Shown here: positions 44,995-55,182 of the stretch, piece by piece
How positions within the stretch are numbered: position 1 is the first letter of the stretch
Layout of the letters: each line of letters starts with the position of its first letter
The notes under the pieces: generated by a model
Databases searched by the model: none
What the model saw: only the letters and a program-made list of their open reading frames with translations
Told to the model about the DNA's origin: nothing
Made by a program: the position numbers and the translations under genes
Origin: Synechococcaceae cyanobacterium
GTDB lineage: Bacteria; Cyanobacteriota; Cyanobacteriia; PCC-6307; Cyanobiaceae
Reading direction: 5' to 3'
NCBI GenBank assembly: GCA_947378425.1
Contig: CANCJV010000002.1
Location: forward strand, 90,926-154,925
Length of the DNA: 64,000 bases

Positions 44995-47900
44995 TCACAA
45001 TGCGATGGCAACCGCGCTCAGGGCTGGGGCTCCGCTGAGTTCGAGTTGAAAATCAGCAGCCAGGTTGCCGCTGCAGTTGCCTTCCAGCAGGCCGCTGCCG
45101 CTGCCCGGAAGGCTGTAGCGCAGCTGGCCGAGCGCGCTGAACGGGGCGCTGCCGATCCAGGTGAAGGCCTGGTTGCCTCCCTGGTCCGATCGGGCGTCGA
45201 TGGCGGTGAGGTCGATCCGGTCGCCGTTGCCCCAGTCGGTGATCAGGTCCCTGCTGCCACTGCCATTGCCGGCCTCGCTGCTGCTGGCGATCAGGAACAG
45301 GTCGGCCCCCTCGCCCCCCTGCAGGCTGTCGGCGCCAGCGCCCCCCTGGATCGTGTCGTTGCCGGCACCGCCGTCGATCCGGTTCGCTGTGCTGCCACCA
45401 CTGAGGTTGTCGGCGAAGCGCGAGCCGAGCAGGTGCTCGAAACCGCTGAGCAGATCGCTGCCTGCCCCACCGGTGTTCTGGGCCGTGGTCTGGGCCAGGC
45501 TCACTTTCACCCCTGCTGTTGCCAAGGCGTAGCTGAGGCTGTCGCCGCCGCTGTGATTGCCGCCGATGAGGGTGTCGTTGCCAGCCCCCCCATCGATGAG
45601 ATCGTCGCCATTGCCGCCGTCGATCCGGTTGGCGGCGCCATTGCCGAGCAGGCGATCGCCGCCGCTGCCGCCGATCAGATGTTCCACCGCCACCAGGGTG
45701 TCGACTCCGCCGGCGCCGCTGGCCTGGGGGCCGCTCAGTCCGAGATCCAGGGCCACTGAGCCCAGTACGCCGGCATAGGAGGCGGTGTCCAGGCCATCGC
45801 CGCCATCGAGCAGGTCGTCACCATCACCGCCCAGCAGGGTGTCATTGCCAAGGCCACCGCTGAGCTGGTCGTTGCCGGCCATACCCAGCAGCTGATCGTT
45901 GCCGCCGAGGCCATCGAGCCACTCATCGCCGCTGCCGCCCTTGAGCGTGTTGTCGGCGCTGGTGCCGCTGATCAGATTGCTCACCATGGTGGCCAGGGTG
46001 CGCGCCGACCAGCTGGTGCCGTCGCTGAAGCGCACCGTCTGCAGCGGGTTGTAGTTGTTCTGAACGGAGCCGTCGCGGAAAAAGTCTTCGATGCTGATCG
46101 ATTCGCCACTGCTGAGAATGTCGAGTCGCAGTCGGTAGCCGAGCCGGGTGATCTTGATGTCGACGGGCTTGATCTGGCGATCGAAGTTCAAGACGTTCTG
46201 GCGAGCGCTGTTGGGGTCGAAGCAGGAGCTCAGCGTGTCATTGCCGTCGTACAGGCGATATTGATAGACGTTGTTGCCGAGACCGCCATCGAGCGTGTCA
46301 TTCCCCTGAGTGCCCCAGAGTGTGTCATCGCCGCCGGCGCCGCTGATTCGATCAGCGCCTGCGGTGCCCACCAGTTCCTCGGCCATGGCCGTACCGCTCA
46401 GCGCCAGATCCACCAGGTTCTGGATGGTCCAGCGGCTGCCATCTTGAAAGCGCACCTCCTGCAATGTCACCCCGAAGCTGGTGGCGGAGTCGGCGTAGAA
46501 GAATTTGATCAGAGTGATCAGATCGCTGCCGCCAGCGATCATCAGTTCCAGATTCAATCCCCAGCCGTAGCGCCGGGCCGTGACTTCCGCTGGCGTGATG
46601 CCTGCCGCGAATTCCAGAATGTTGTTGCGGCTGGGGTCGTTGCCCCACCAGGGTGAAATGAAGTCCTGGCCATCGCCCCTGGCGAAGCGGTAGGTGTTGT
46701 TGCCTTCGCTGCCATTGGTGTAGTCAAGGCCGGCGCCACCCTCAATGGTGTCATCGCCAGGGCCGCCTTCGATGAAGTCATCGCCAGGTCCCCCCTCGCC
46801 GTAGTCATCGCCAGGCCCCCCCAGGATCCAGTCATCTCCTGGGCCACCGATCAGCAGATCGTTGCCACTGGCGCCTGAGAGATGGTCATGGCCGCCCTGC
46901 CCCTGGATCGTGTCGTTGCCTTCCACCCCCAGAAGGGTGTCGTTGTCTTCGCTTCCCTGCATGGTCTGGGTGATCATCCACTCCATCGTCCAGATGGTGC
47001 CATCGTTGAAGATCACCTCATGCACTGGATTGCGGCGACTATTTCTGTGATCGCCATCAAAGACTGCCTTCGCTGAGATGCTGTCATCGCTGCCGACAAG
47101 GCTCAGCTTCAGCTCATTCGATACCCTGCTGATGCGCAGGTCTGCTGTCAGGATCGTGGCGTCGCAGACGATGCGATTGACGGCATCCGTAGCCACATCA
47201 AACCAGGCTGTGATCTGATCCTGGCCACCACCGCGGCTGAAGTGGTAGCTGTTGTTGCCCATGCCGCCATCCAGGGTGTCATTGCCCAGACCGCCGTCGA
47301 TGTCGTCATCGCCTTGATCTCCCCAGAGGAGGTCATTGCCGCTGTCGCCCAGCAGCTGATCATCACCTCCCCCGGCATAGACGGTGTCATTGCCCTCGCT
47401 GGCATGGATGGTGTCGGCAGCGATGCTGCCGTAGAGGAGGTCGCCGGCACTGGTTCCCTGCAGGGACAGATAGGTCAGTGTCACCTGATCCCAGATGGTG
47501 CCGTCCGCGAATTGCAGGAACTGAAGTGGGCGGGAGGAGTTGTAGGGATCATCCCAGAGGAAATATTTATTGATCGTCAGTTGATCACCATTGCCCAGAA
47601 TCAGGAGGAGATCCTCCCAGTAGCGCTGGATGCGGATATCGCTGGGCCCCAGGGAGCCCTGCAGCAGGATGGTGTTGACCGGCAGCTGGTCAGGTTCGTA
47701 CCAGCCGTAGATGGAGTCCTGGCCGTCGCCAGGGGCGAAACAGTAGAGATTGTTCCCCAATCCACCGACGAGGATGTCGTTTCCCGTACCGCCGCTCAGG
47801 GTGTCATCACCCGCGTCGCCTCGCAGGTTGTCGTTGCCACTGCCCCCGACCAGGGTGTCCTGGCCTTCCCCTCCTTCGAGGGAGTCGTTACCCGTGCCAC

Positions 47901-50481
47901 CGTCGAGCACATCGTCGCCACCCTGGCCGTAGAGCAGATCGTCCTGTCCCTTGCCCAGCAGGGCGTCATGGCCCATGCCTGCCGTCATGCGCTCGTTGCC
48001 ATCGGTGCCTTCGAGCAGTTCATTGGCGAACCCTCCCATTAACCAGTCGTCGGTGTTGCTGCTGCGGATGTGTTCATCCATCACCAGCAGCCAGAGGCGC
48101 TGGCCCAGCGGGCTCTCCGCCTTGAGCGCCAGCGAGCGGAATGTGGCCATCAGATCGCTGCCCGTCGCCGGCAGGCTGCGAATTGCCAGGCCCAGGCGCA
48201 GCAGCTGCTGATCGCTGGGCTGGTCGCCATAGCGGCGCAGCAGCGCCTGGATCACCCCGATCCCGTCCCAGTGATAGCCGAGCTTCTGCGGATCCAGTTG
48301 CAGCAGCTCGGGGCTCAGCACCGATGCCAGCAGCTCCCTGGCCTCCAGCACGTTGCCGACCAGGTCACAGAGCTTGGCAAAGGTCTGGCCGATCACGATG
48401 CCGGCGATCTCCACCTGGATCCCCTCGCCATAGCGGTAGGGACTGCCCTGCAGCGCTTCCATCGCATTCAGGGAGCGGAGGTCGTCGAGGCCCCTCCCCC
48501 CCGAGGCCGGCAGGTTGTGGACGCCGGTCCAGCGATAGATCAGCGGGCGGATCAGGCTGGGACGCAGCTCTGGCGAGGCCTGTTGCCACTGCTCCACCAG
48601 TTGGCGCAGCTGGCCGGTGGCATCGCGCTGCATGGCCTGGTGCAGGCTGGGGACGTTGCCCATGCCGCCGATGTTCGGCAGCCGGGCGATCTCCGGATCA
48701 AGGGCGAGCGGAGCGAGATCGAGGCTCTGGACTTTATTCACCTGGAACCAGACATCCACCAGGGAACGCCGCTCCCCCTGGCTGGTGCGATAGCTACCCA
48801 GTTGCCGCTGTTGGTTGCCCTGGTCATCGACAATGTTGGCGTTGTCATAGGCCAGATCCAGGCGGGCGATACCCGCTTCGGCGAGTGAGCTCAATTCTCC
48901 GGCTTCGACGCTGCCATTGGCGTTGCGATCCCGCCAGAGCTGCAAACGGGCCCAATCGGCATCGGCGCCATCGATCCAGCCATCGCCGTTGCCGTCAAAC
49001 TCCCTGAGTGCCTCAAAGCCGTTGGCGGCAAGGCTGCCATTGGCCAGTCGGGTCTGGTTGCCAAACAACTCACTTCCCTTGTCGATCGTCTGGTTGCCAT
49101 CGCGGTCGCACACCAGCAGGCCATCGTCGGGTGCCACCCAGCCGCTGCGTTCGGCGAATTGGTTGCCGTCGTGGTCGAAATGAAGCCTCAATCGCTCGAG
49201 GGCCAGCGTTTCGATGCCATCACCATCGAGATCCAGCACCAGGGGGCAGGAATAGGCGGCGGCCTGATCCAGACCGTCATGGATCAGGTAGTACATCGCC
49301 ATCAGGTCGGGTGTCCCTGGCAGGGGCTCGACGATCTGGGGATTCATGGAACTGAAGAACGTGGGTCGCAGAATCAGCCAGTTGAAGAAGGCAGCTCGAT
49401 CCAGATCGACGAGTGAGAGATTGGCGATCAGATTTTGGACCAGTCGTTGGCATGTCTCCCGGAACAGGGAGACGTACGTTTCGATCAGATGCCCGTCTTG
49501 GAATAGTTTTTCCACATAGCTGAGGATGCTTTCCGTGAAGGGGGGTAATAAGGTCCCTGACGGTATGTCACGGACCAGGCTTTCGCTCAACCCGATGAGC
49601 GGTGGTAAGTTCCAATTGATTTTCGATGCCCTCTCTTGAATCCAGATGGTGCCCAGCAGGTAGCCCAGATCCAGGCCCAGCTGTTCACCGTTGAGCACAA
49701 AAGTCTGGATGGCGGCGACTTCGATCTGGATCAGACCCTCAAGCCGGGTCTCGGCGTCCTTGGTTTGGATCAGACCGCCGATGATCGAGGCGACGATGGA
49801 CTGGGAGGAATCGGCAATCGGGAAGTAGGCGGGCGGTCTGACATAACCAGTCCCTGTCTCCAGTCCCCGCAGCAGCTCCTCCTTCATGTGGGCGGCGACG
49901 ACACCTGCGATCCGCCGTTCAGGCTCATACAACTCAATGCAGTTGCCGCCCACGTGTCCCCTGCCGAGGCGAGAGACGATGTCGTCGCTGCGGTAGTAGT
50001 GGGCAACGCTGTAGGAATCCAGCAGGTTGGGGTCGTAAGTGCGCTCCTGTTTCAGGGCCCACTCACCACCGAGGGCATTCCAGGTAGTGAGACTGATCTT
50101 GTTGGGATCAATCGGCTGCTCCCGGTTCTGATCGATGAGGTCATAGACGGCAAACTGGGCCAGGGCGCCACCGAGGCTGTGGCCGGTGATGTCGACGCGG
50201 CTGGCGGTTTCAAGCAGGTTTCGTAGCAAGTCCTGAATTTCCCCATCGCTATCCTTATATTGGGGCCAGCCTTTGTGGACGTCGGCGTTGATGTCCGAGA
50301 TCTTCTGCTCGGTGCCGCGGAAAGCGACGATGTACTCTTCGGCGCCGATTTTGCGGTAGACTGTGGCATAGAGACCGGCCTTGTTGGTGATTGTCTGGCC
50401 GGTACTGTTGTAGCCTTCGGGAGGTGTATCGCCATAGGCCGCAAAGGCGGCATCCAGCAGGATGCGGGGATCCGTAGCCAT
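44995..50481 (-). CDS. Giant lipase-RTX protein, probable type I secretion substrate
   Basis: 1828 residues. The N-terminal 250 form a class 3 lipase-like domain: YIVAFRGTEQ, the nucleophile elbow ITGHSLGGALAQFA (Ser102), and RSDDIVSRLGRGHVGG. Around 410-520 lie Ca-binding-like segments (LDLDGDGIETLAL, REFDGNGDGWIDGADADW). From about 840 onwards RTX nonapeptide blocks (GGxGxDxLxG) alternate with four copies of a roughly 100-residue module that begins GNNxYxF..GDGQD. The last 80 residues (LITDWGNGDRIDLTAIDA to the end) resemble C-terminal secretion ends. No type I transporter is nearby. A lipoprotein gene lies upstream on the same strand. Confidence 0.88.
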   Translation of the reverse strand: MATDPRILLDAAFAAYGDTPPEGYNSTGQTITNKAGLYATVYRKIGAEEYIVAFRGTEQKISDINADVHKGWPQYKDSDGEIQDLLRNLLETASRVDITGHSLGGALAQFAVYDLIDQNREQPIDPNKISLTTWNALGGEWALKQERTYDPNLLDSYSVAHYYRSDDIVSRLGRGHVGGNCIELYEPERRIAGVVAAHMKEELLRGLETGTGYVRPPAYFPIADSSQSIVASIIGGLIQTKDAETRLEGLIQIEVAAIQTFVLNGEQLGLDLGYLLGTIWIQERASKINWNLPPLIGLSESLVRDIPSGTLLPPFTESILSYVEKLFQDGHLIETYVSLFRETCQRLVQNLIANLSLVDLDRAAFFNWLILRPTFFSSMNPQIVEPLPGTPDLMAMYYLIHDGLDQAAAYSCPLVLDLDGDGIETLALERLRLHFDHDGNQFAERSGWVAPDDGLLVCDRDGNQTIDKGSELFGNQTRLANGSLAANGFEALREFDGNGDGWIDGADADWARLQLWRDRNANGSVEAGELSSLAEAGIARLDLAYDNANIVDDQGNQQRQLGSYRTSQGERRSLVDVWFQVNKVQSLDLAPLALDPEIARLPNIGGMGNVPSLHQAMQRDATGQLRQLVEQWQQASPELRPSLIRPLIYRWTGVHNLPASGGRGLDDLRSLNAMEALQGSPYRYGEGIQVEIAGIVIGQTFAKLCDLVGNVLEARELLASVLSPELLQLDPQKLGYHWDGIGVIQALLRRYGDQPSDQQLLRLGLAIRSLPATGSDLMATFRSLALKAESPLGQRLWLLVMDEHIRSSNTDDWLMGGFANELLEGTDGNERMTAGMGHDALLGKGQDDLLYGQGGDDVLDGGTGNDSLEGGEGQDTLVGGSGNDNLRGDAGDDTLSGGTGNDILVGGLGNNLYCFAPGDGQDSIYGWYEPDQLPVNTILLQGSLGPSDIRIQRYWEDLLLILGNGDQLTINKYFLWDDPYNSSRPLQFLQFADGTIWDQVTLTYLSLQGTSAGDLLYGSIAADTIHASEGNDTVYAGGGDDQLLGDSGNDLLWGDQGDDDIDGGLGNDTLDGGMGNNSYHFSRGGGQDQITAWFDVATDAVNRIVCDATILTADLRISRVSNELKLSLVGSDDSISAKAVFDGDHRNSRRNPVHEVIFNDGTIWTMEWMITQTMQGSEDNDTLLGVEGNDTIQGQGGHDHLSGASGNDLLIGGPGDDWILGGPGDDYGEGGPGDDFIEGGPGDDTIEGGAGLDYTNGSEGNNTYRFARGDGQDFISPWWGNDPSRNNILEFAAGITPAEVTARRYGWGLNLELMIAGGSDLITLIKFFYADSATSFGVTLQEVRFQDGSRWTIQNLVDLALSGTAMAEELVGTAGADRISGAGGDDTLWGTQGNDTLDGGLGNNVYQYRLYDGNDTLSSCFDPNSARQNVLNFDRQIKPVDIKITRLGYRLRLDILSSGESISIEDFFRDGSVQNNYNPLQTVRFSDGTSWSARTLATMVSNLISGTSADNTLKGGSGDEWLDGLGGNDQLLGMAGNDQLSGGLGNDTLLGGDGDDLLDGGDGLDTASYAGVLGSVALDLGLSGPQASGAGGVDTLVAVEHLIGGSGGDRLLGNGAANRIDGGNGDDLIDGGAGNDTLIGGNHSGGDSLSYALATAGVKVSLAQTTAQNTGGAGSDLLSGFEHLLGSRFADNLSGGSTANRIDGGAGNDTIQGGAGADSLQGGEGADLFLIASSSEAGNGSGSRDLITDWGNGDRIDLTAIDARSDQGGNQAFTWIGSAPFSALGQLRYSLPGSGSGLLEGNCSGNLAADFQLELSGAPALSAVAIAL

Positions 50482-50550
50482 CGGTCAATGGTTGAAAGGA
50501 GTGTTTTTTTGGCAAGAATTGGGTTCTGCTTGATGCAGCGTTGAGCCGGA

Positions 50551-51627
50551 TCAGCGCTGCGCCTGTCTGGTGCAGAGATTTGTCACCACCAGGATCCGGC
50601 CTCCTTCATGCGGCTGAGATCGATGGTCGTTGTATCTTTCAAAGGCGTAGGCGAGGCGGCAGCCATCAGCCGACAGGGCTGGCTCGCTGACGAAGCCCTT
50701 CTCGAGGCGCTGATAACGGCCATCGGCCTGCACCAAGTAGGCGCCGGCATTGCCCGGTGAGCCATCTGGCGCAAAGCCCCTCGTGGTGATCACCAGGCCG
50801 TCGCGGGCCTTGAGGAACAGGATGTCGCCCCGCTGGGTGTTGACCCAGGGGCCTGCCGGTACGTTGAGGGCGTGGCCGCGGTGCTGTTCGTCAAGGTGCC
50901 AGATGGTCAGGCGGTTGGTGCGCTGCCAGCGTTCGCGCTCCTCAGGGCTGAGATTGATGTCGTAGAGCAGATAGCCAGGCTGTGGATGCCAATCGGTGAT
51001 GTGCATAAGGATTGGCAGGTCAATCCTTATGCCAGTGTCTTGGCGGTTGGTCAGATTGTTGTCGAGTCGGGTTGCGACGTGCCCCATTGAGGTGCCATCC
51101 AGGGGGCCAAAATCAAGATATCCCTCTTTCCCTCCAAGTTCCTTCCAGAAATGTCCAACAAGGGGCGCTGGCGTTTGATGTACTTGACACGTGTATCTAC
51201 TGCTGTAGCTGGCTTTGGTTGTGGGCTTTTGTTGGATTCGCTGTTGCATTTTTAGCTCGGGAAATGTTATCCAAAGGCTAAGATTTTTCCTTCCCTTGGG
51301 GGCTCGAATGGCTGCCCCAACTCTGTCGCCAATGACGCAAAAGCTTGTCACTCCTTCGAGCAGTTTCTTTGGAGGGGTCTTCATGTCCCAGGCATACAGC
51401 CAGGACTGGCTTCTGGTTTGTACGGGGTGGCCCGCAAACACCACCGTGTCATTACCGATCCAGTCGATTCTTTGGCCGGGCACGATGCCACGTAGCACCG
51501 TCTTGGGATAAGGGGTGTTGTCGGGCTCGGGTCTGGGCGGGGGCATCAGCGTCTGCACAACCCTCAGGGGCAGGACGCAGCCTGTGGTCGTCATCATCAG
51601 CAGGGACAGAACGAGAGCTGTTTTCAT
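50551..51627 (-). CDS. Lipoprotein of unknown function upstream of the RTX lipase
   Basis: 358 residues. The N-terminus is a lipoprotein signal (KTALVLSLLMMTTTGCVLPL, lipobox-like TTGC, Cys17). The rest is mostly beta-strand-like, with WIGNDTVVFAGHPVQT, SWLYAWDMKTPPKKLLEG, GGRILVVTNLCTRQ, reminiscent of a WD40/TolB-like propeller but without a clear repeat. ATG 51627 gives the signal; the open frame upstream is not signal-like. It precedes the RTX lipase by 69 bases, so they are likely one operon. Confidence 0.7.
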   Translation of the reverse strand: MKTALVLSLLMMTTTGCVLPLRVVQTLMPPPRPEPDNTPYPKTVLRGIVPGQRIDWIGNDTVVFAGHPVQTRSQSWLYAWDMKTPPKKLLEGVTSFCVIGDRVGAAIRAPKGRKNLSLWITFPELKMQQRIQQKPTTKASYSSRYTCQVHQTPAPLVGHFWKELGGKEGYLDFGPLDGTSMGHVATRLDNNLTNRQDTGIRIDLPILMHITDWHPQPGYLLYDINLSPEERERWQRTNRLTIWHLDEQHRGHALNVPAGPWVNTQRGDILFLKARDGLVITTRGFAPDGSPGNAGAYLVQADGRYQRLEKGFVSEPALSADGCRLAYAFERYNDHRSQPHEGGRILVVTNLCTRQAQR

Positions 51628-51769
51628 GCCGAAGGCTCGGGGCCTGGCCGATCTCGCCCCGGCGGGTGGGATCGGCTGCTGCAGCCAGTGTTCCCAGCGG
51701 CCGACAGGCCGGCTGCCGGCGGTGCCGAGGCTTGGATTGCAGCGCTTCGCGTCCGCAGCCATCGCGTTC

Positions 51770-54356
51770 CTAGATCTGCTCAAAATGGTGGCGATAGAAC
51801 CAGGCTTTGACCAGCTCCGCGGTGACCACATAGGCCACCAGAATCAGCAGCAGCCAGAACAGAAAGAACGGCGGCAGCGGCACAAAGCCCAGTAGGGCCC
51901 CCAGCGGTGTGCTCGGCAGCAGCAGGGTGGCGATCACCACCAGCCCCGTGGCCAGCACCAGCGGCCGCGAGGGGGAGCTCCGCAGCAAGGGGCCACGGGT
52001 GCGCACCACCAGCACGATGGCGGCGGCGGAGATCACCGACTCGACGTACCAGCCGGTGCGGAACAGGGCCACATCACTGCCCAGCACCCAGAGCAGCACG
52101 GCGAAGGTCATGTAGTCGAACACCGAGCTCACCAAGCCGAAGGTGACCATGAAGCGGCGGATGAAGGGGATGCTCCAGCGACGCGGTCGTTCGATCCAGT
52201 CCGCGTCCACCCGGTCGCTGGCGATCGTCATCTCCGGCAGGTTGGTGAGCAGGATCTGCTTGGGCAGCAGCAGCAGGAACGGCAGCAGCAGGAACGGCAG
52301 CAGCAGGGAGGCCCCCGCCATCGAGATCATGTGGCCGAAGCTGGCGCTGGTGGCCATGAACACGCATTTGAGCGTGTTGGCGAAGGTGCGGCGGCCCTCA
52401 CGGATCCCGGCCGCGAGGATCGCCAGATCGCTTTCCAGCAGAACGATGTCGGCGGCCTCCTTGGCCACGTCCACCGCGCCCTGTACCGACAGGCTCACAT
52501 CGGCGGCATGCAGGGCTGGTGCATCGTTGATGCCGTCGCCCACGTAACCCACCACCTTGCCGCCGCGGCGCAACGCCAGGATGAGACGTTCCTTCTGATT
52601 CGGCTCCACTTCGGCGAACACGTCGCATACCTGGGCGCAGATCGGCAGGGCGGCATCGCTGAGCTCCAGCAGTTCGGCGCCGGTGATCACCTGCGGATGG
52701 GCCAGGCCCGCCTCCTGGGCCACGCGTGCCGCCACCAGGGCGTTGTCGCCGGTGATCATCTTCAGCCGCAGTCCCAGGGAGGCCAATTCCTGCACCGTTG
52801 CGGCGATCGCCGGTTTGAGCGGATCACTGAGGGCCAGCAGCCCCAGAAAGGTCATGTTGCGCTCGGAGTCGGGTTCGATCACGCCATCGAGGTCGTCTTC
52901 ACCGGGCTGGCTGCTGCGAATCGCCATGCCGAGCAGGCGGTAGCCCTCGGCGCTGAGGGCGTGGTAGTTCGCCTCGATCGATGCCTGCAGGTTGGCGATC
53001 GGCACGCTGCGACCATCACCCAGTTCCGCCCAGCTGCAGACGTCGAGCACCTTGGCCAGAGCTCCCTTGGTGATCAGCAGCGGCTGCTCGCTGCCCGGAG
53101 TCAGGGCCAGGATGCTGAGCCGTTTGCGGGCGAAGTCGAAGGGCACCTCATCGAGCTTTCTCCAGCCGTCAGACGCGGCCCCCTCGATCGTTGGCTCGCT
53201 CTGGGCTTCGCGCTGGGGACCGTGGCGGCGAATCGCCGCATCGATCGGGTTGGTGAAGCCCGTCTCGAAGCAGGCATTGACGTAGGCATGCAGCAGCACC
53301 CTGGCGCTGGGCGCTCCATCGGCGCCCAGCGCCAGGCTGATCCGGGCCGTGCCTTCGGTGAGGGTGCCGGTCTTGTCGGCACAGAGCACATCCATGCTGC
53401 CGAAGTTCTCGATCGCCGCCATGCGCTTGACGATCACCTGGCGCCGGGCCATGCGGCGCGCGCCGCGGGCCAGGTTGACGCTGATGATCGCTGGCAGCAA
53501 CTGGGGCGTCAGCCCCACCCCCAGGCCAGGGCGAACAGGAAGGAGTCGACGACCGGCCGTTCGAGGTAGACGTTGAAGGCGAAGATCAGGGCGATCAGCA
53601 CCAGGGTGACCTTCAGCAGCAGATTGCCGAAGCGGCGCACCCCCCGCTCGAACTCGGTTTCAGCGGGTCGCTGTCGCAGCCGATCGGCGATGGCGCCGTA
53701 GGCGGTGCTGCGGCCGGTGTGCACCACTAGGGCCCGGCCGGAGCCACTCACCACATGGGTGCCGAGATGCAGCACGTCGGTGCGCTGGGCCAGGGGGTGT
53801 CGGCCGGCTGCAGACCGGGGTGCTTGGCCACCGGGAAGCTCTCGCCGGTCAGGGCGGCTTCATTGAGGCTGAGATCCCGTTCCTCCAGCAGGCGGCAGTC
53901 GGCGGGGATGCCGGCCCCGGCGGAGAGCAGCACGACATCCCCAGGCACCACCTCGCTGACCGGCAGGCTGGTCGCTCTGCCATCCCGCAGCACCGTGGTG
54001 CGCACTTCCACCGCCTGAAGCAGTTGTCGCGCGGCGGAGGCTGCGCCGACCTCCTGCCAGAAGCCGAGCAGGCCGCTGATCAGCACGATCTGCAGGATGA
54101 TCACGCCGTCGGTGGGCGAATCCAGCAGGAACGAGAGGCAGGCCGCCCCGGCCAGGATCAGAATGATCGGGCTGCTGAACTGACGCATCAGCAACGTTGC
54201 GGCCCCCGACCCGGACGCCTTGGCCAGGCTGTTGGGGCCGAGGCGGCTGAGCCGCTCGCTGGCCTGAACGCTGCTCAGCCCTTCAGGGCTCGTCTGCAGG
54301 GATTGCTTCAGGCACTCCAGGGTGACGGCCCAGTACCCGGGCGCCTCAGGCTTCAA
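51770..54356 (-). pseudogene. MgtA-like P-type ATPase, split by two one-base shifts
   Basis: Three minus-strand frames make one P-type (P3B, Mg2+-type) ATPase of about 860 residues. Frame 1 (54356-53748): N-terminal domain and the GAALTGESFPVAK-like AALTGESFPVAKHPG. Frame 2 (53775-53509): GTHVVSGSGRALVVHTGRST. Frame 3 (53518-51770): TPQLLPAIISVNLARGARRM, DVLCADKTGTLTEGTA (phosphorylation site), and VVGYVGDGINDAPALHAADV. Each break is the loss of one C: in the run complementary to 53793-53797 and near 53524-53525. Restoring one C to each gives a continuous protein. The first start is TTG at 54356. It could be a sequencing artefact or a genuine pseudogene. Confidence 0.8.
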
Positions 54357-54458
54357 GGCGCCGGATCGATTCAGATCCTCAGGCTAGGTAGACGGTCGCT
54401 GAGAGCCAGGGGCCGTTGATGGCTCCGAGTGCGATCGAGCCGGGGCTGGAGGGCGCGC

Positions 54459-54542
54459 TCAGCTGAAGACACCGAACAGCATCGAGATCAGGGCGAATCC
54501 CACGACGCCGACCAGAGCCAGCAGCGAAGCGGAAGTGGGCAT
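54459..54542 (-). CDS. Possible 27-residue single-helix membrane protein
   Basis: The frame MPTSASLLALVGVVGFALIS continues with MLFGVFS and a TGA at 54461-54459. It is one membrane helix with almost no soluble part, comparable in size to small photosystem or b6f subunits, but I could not match it to one. It sits in the gap between the ATPase and a secreted hypothetical. Confidence 0.45.
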   Translation of the reverse strand: MPTSASLLALVGVVGFALISMLFGVFS

Positions 54543-54642
54543 GATCAGGTTCGCTGGGTGAGCGAATCCTAAAGGGAATCTGTAGTGCTTTGGTGGTGGT
54601 TGTGACGAAACGCGGCCGTGTGCTGAAGGCCGCCAACCGCAT

Positions 54643-55182
54643 TCACCAGGAGATGTCCACCTGCCACTGCAGGCCATCGTTGTCGTCCACCTGGCAGCGG
54701 GCCCCTTCGGCATCCAGGCGGCAATCCCCATGGGCCAGCCGCGCCAGGGGCAGCTGGCTGAGCCCCGGCTGGGGGCCGAAGCCGCGCTCGGCCATGGCGC
54801 TCACCTGCAGCAGCACGGGCCAGCGGGGGTGGCAGCGGCCGTCGCGGCACTCCATGGCCCGGCTGCCGGGTTTCAGGACTCCCGCCAGGGTCAGCTGGGG
54901 GCTGGCCAGGTTGCTGTCGGTGCCGGCCTCGCTCAGGCGCAGGCTGAGCAGTCCCGGCAACTGTTGTTCGAGCCTCGCGCTGTGGCAGATCCTGCGCAGG
55001 CGGCTCGGCGCTGTGGTGGTGGAGCGCTGCAGCAGGCAGTGACCGGGGCTGGCTTGCCAGCGGCCGAAATCATCCGGGCCCTCCAGCCGCTGACCCCAGG
55101 CCGGGGCCTGCTGGCCCGCCAGCCAGGCCAGGCCCAGCAACCAGGCCGCTGCCCCGGCCCCGGCCTGGCGGCTGGGGGCCAT
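54643..55182 (-). CDS. Secreted protein of unknown function
   Basis: 179 residues. Start ATG 55182 is followed by a signal peptide (AAAWLLGLAWLAGQQAPAWG, cleavage near AWG). The mature part has several cysteines (PGHCLLQRS, RRICHSARLEQ, ECRDGRCHPRWPV, HGDCRLDAEGARCQVDDN), suggesting disulfides. The ATG overlaps the TGA of the next gene upstream (TGATG), so the two are coupled. No family is recognised. Confidence 0.65.
   Translation of the reverse strand: MAPSRQAGAGAAAWLLGLAWLAGQQAPAWGQRLEGPDDFGRWQASPGHCLLQRSTTTAPSRLRRICHSARLEQQLPGLLSLRLSEAGTDSNLASPQLTLAGVLKPGSRAMECRDGRCHPRWPVLLQVSAMAERGFGPQPGLSQLPLARLAHGDCRLDAEGARCQVDDNDGLQWQVDISW

Noticed and set aside
45000..48100. Regularly spaced repeats that could suggest CRISPR
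   Set aside because: The periodicity is 27 bases and in frame with the GGxGxDxLx nonapeptides of the RTX protein; there are no constant repeats with unique spacers.
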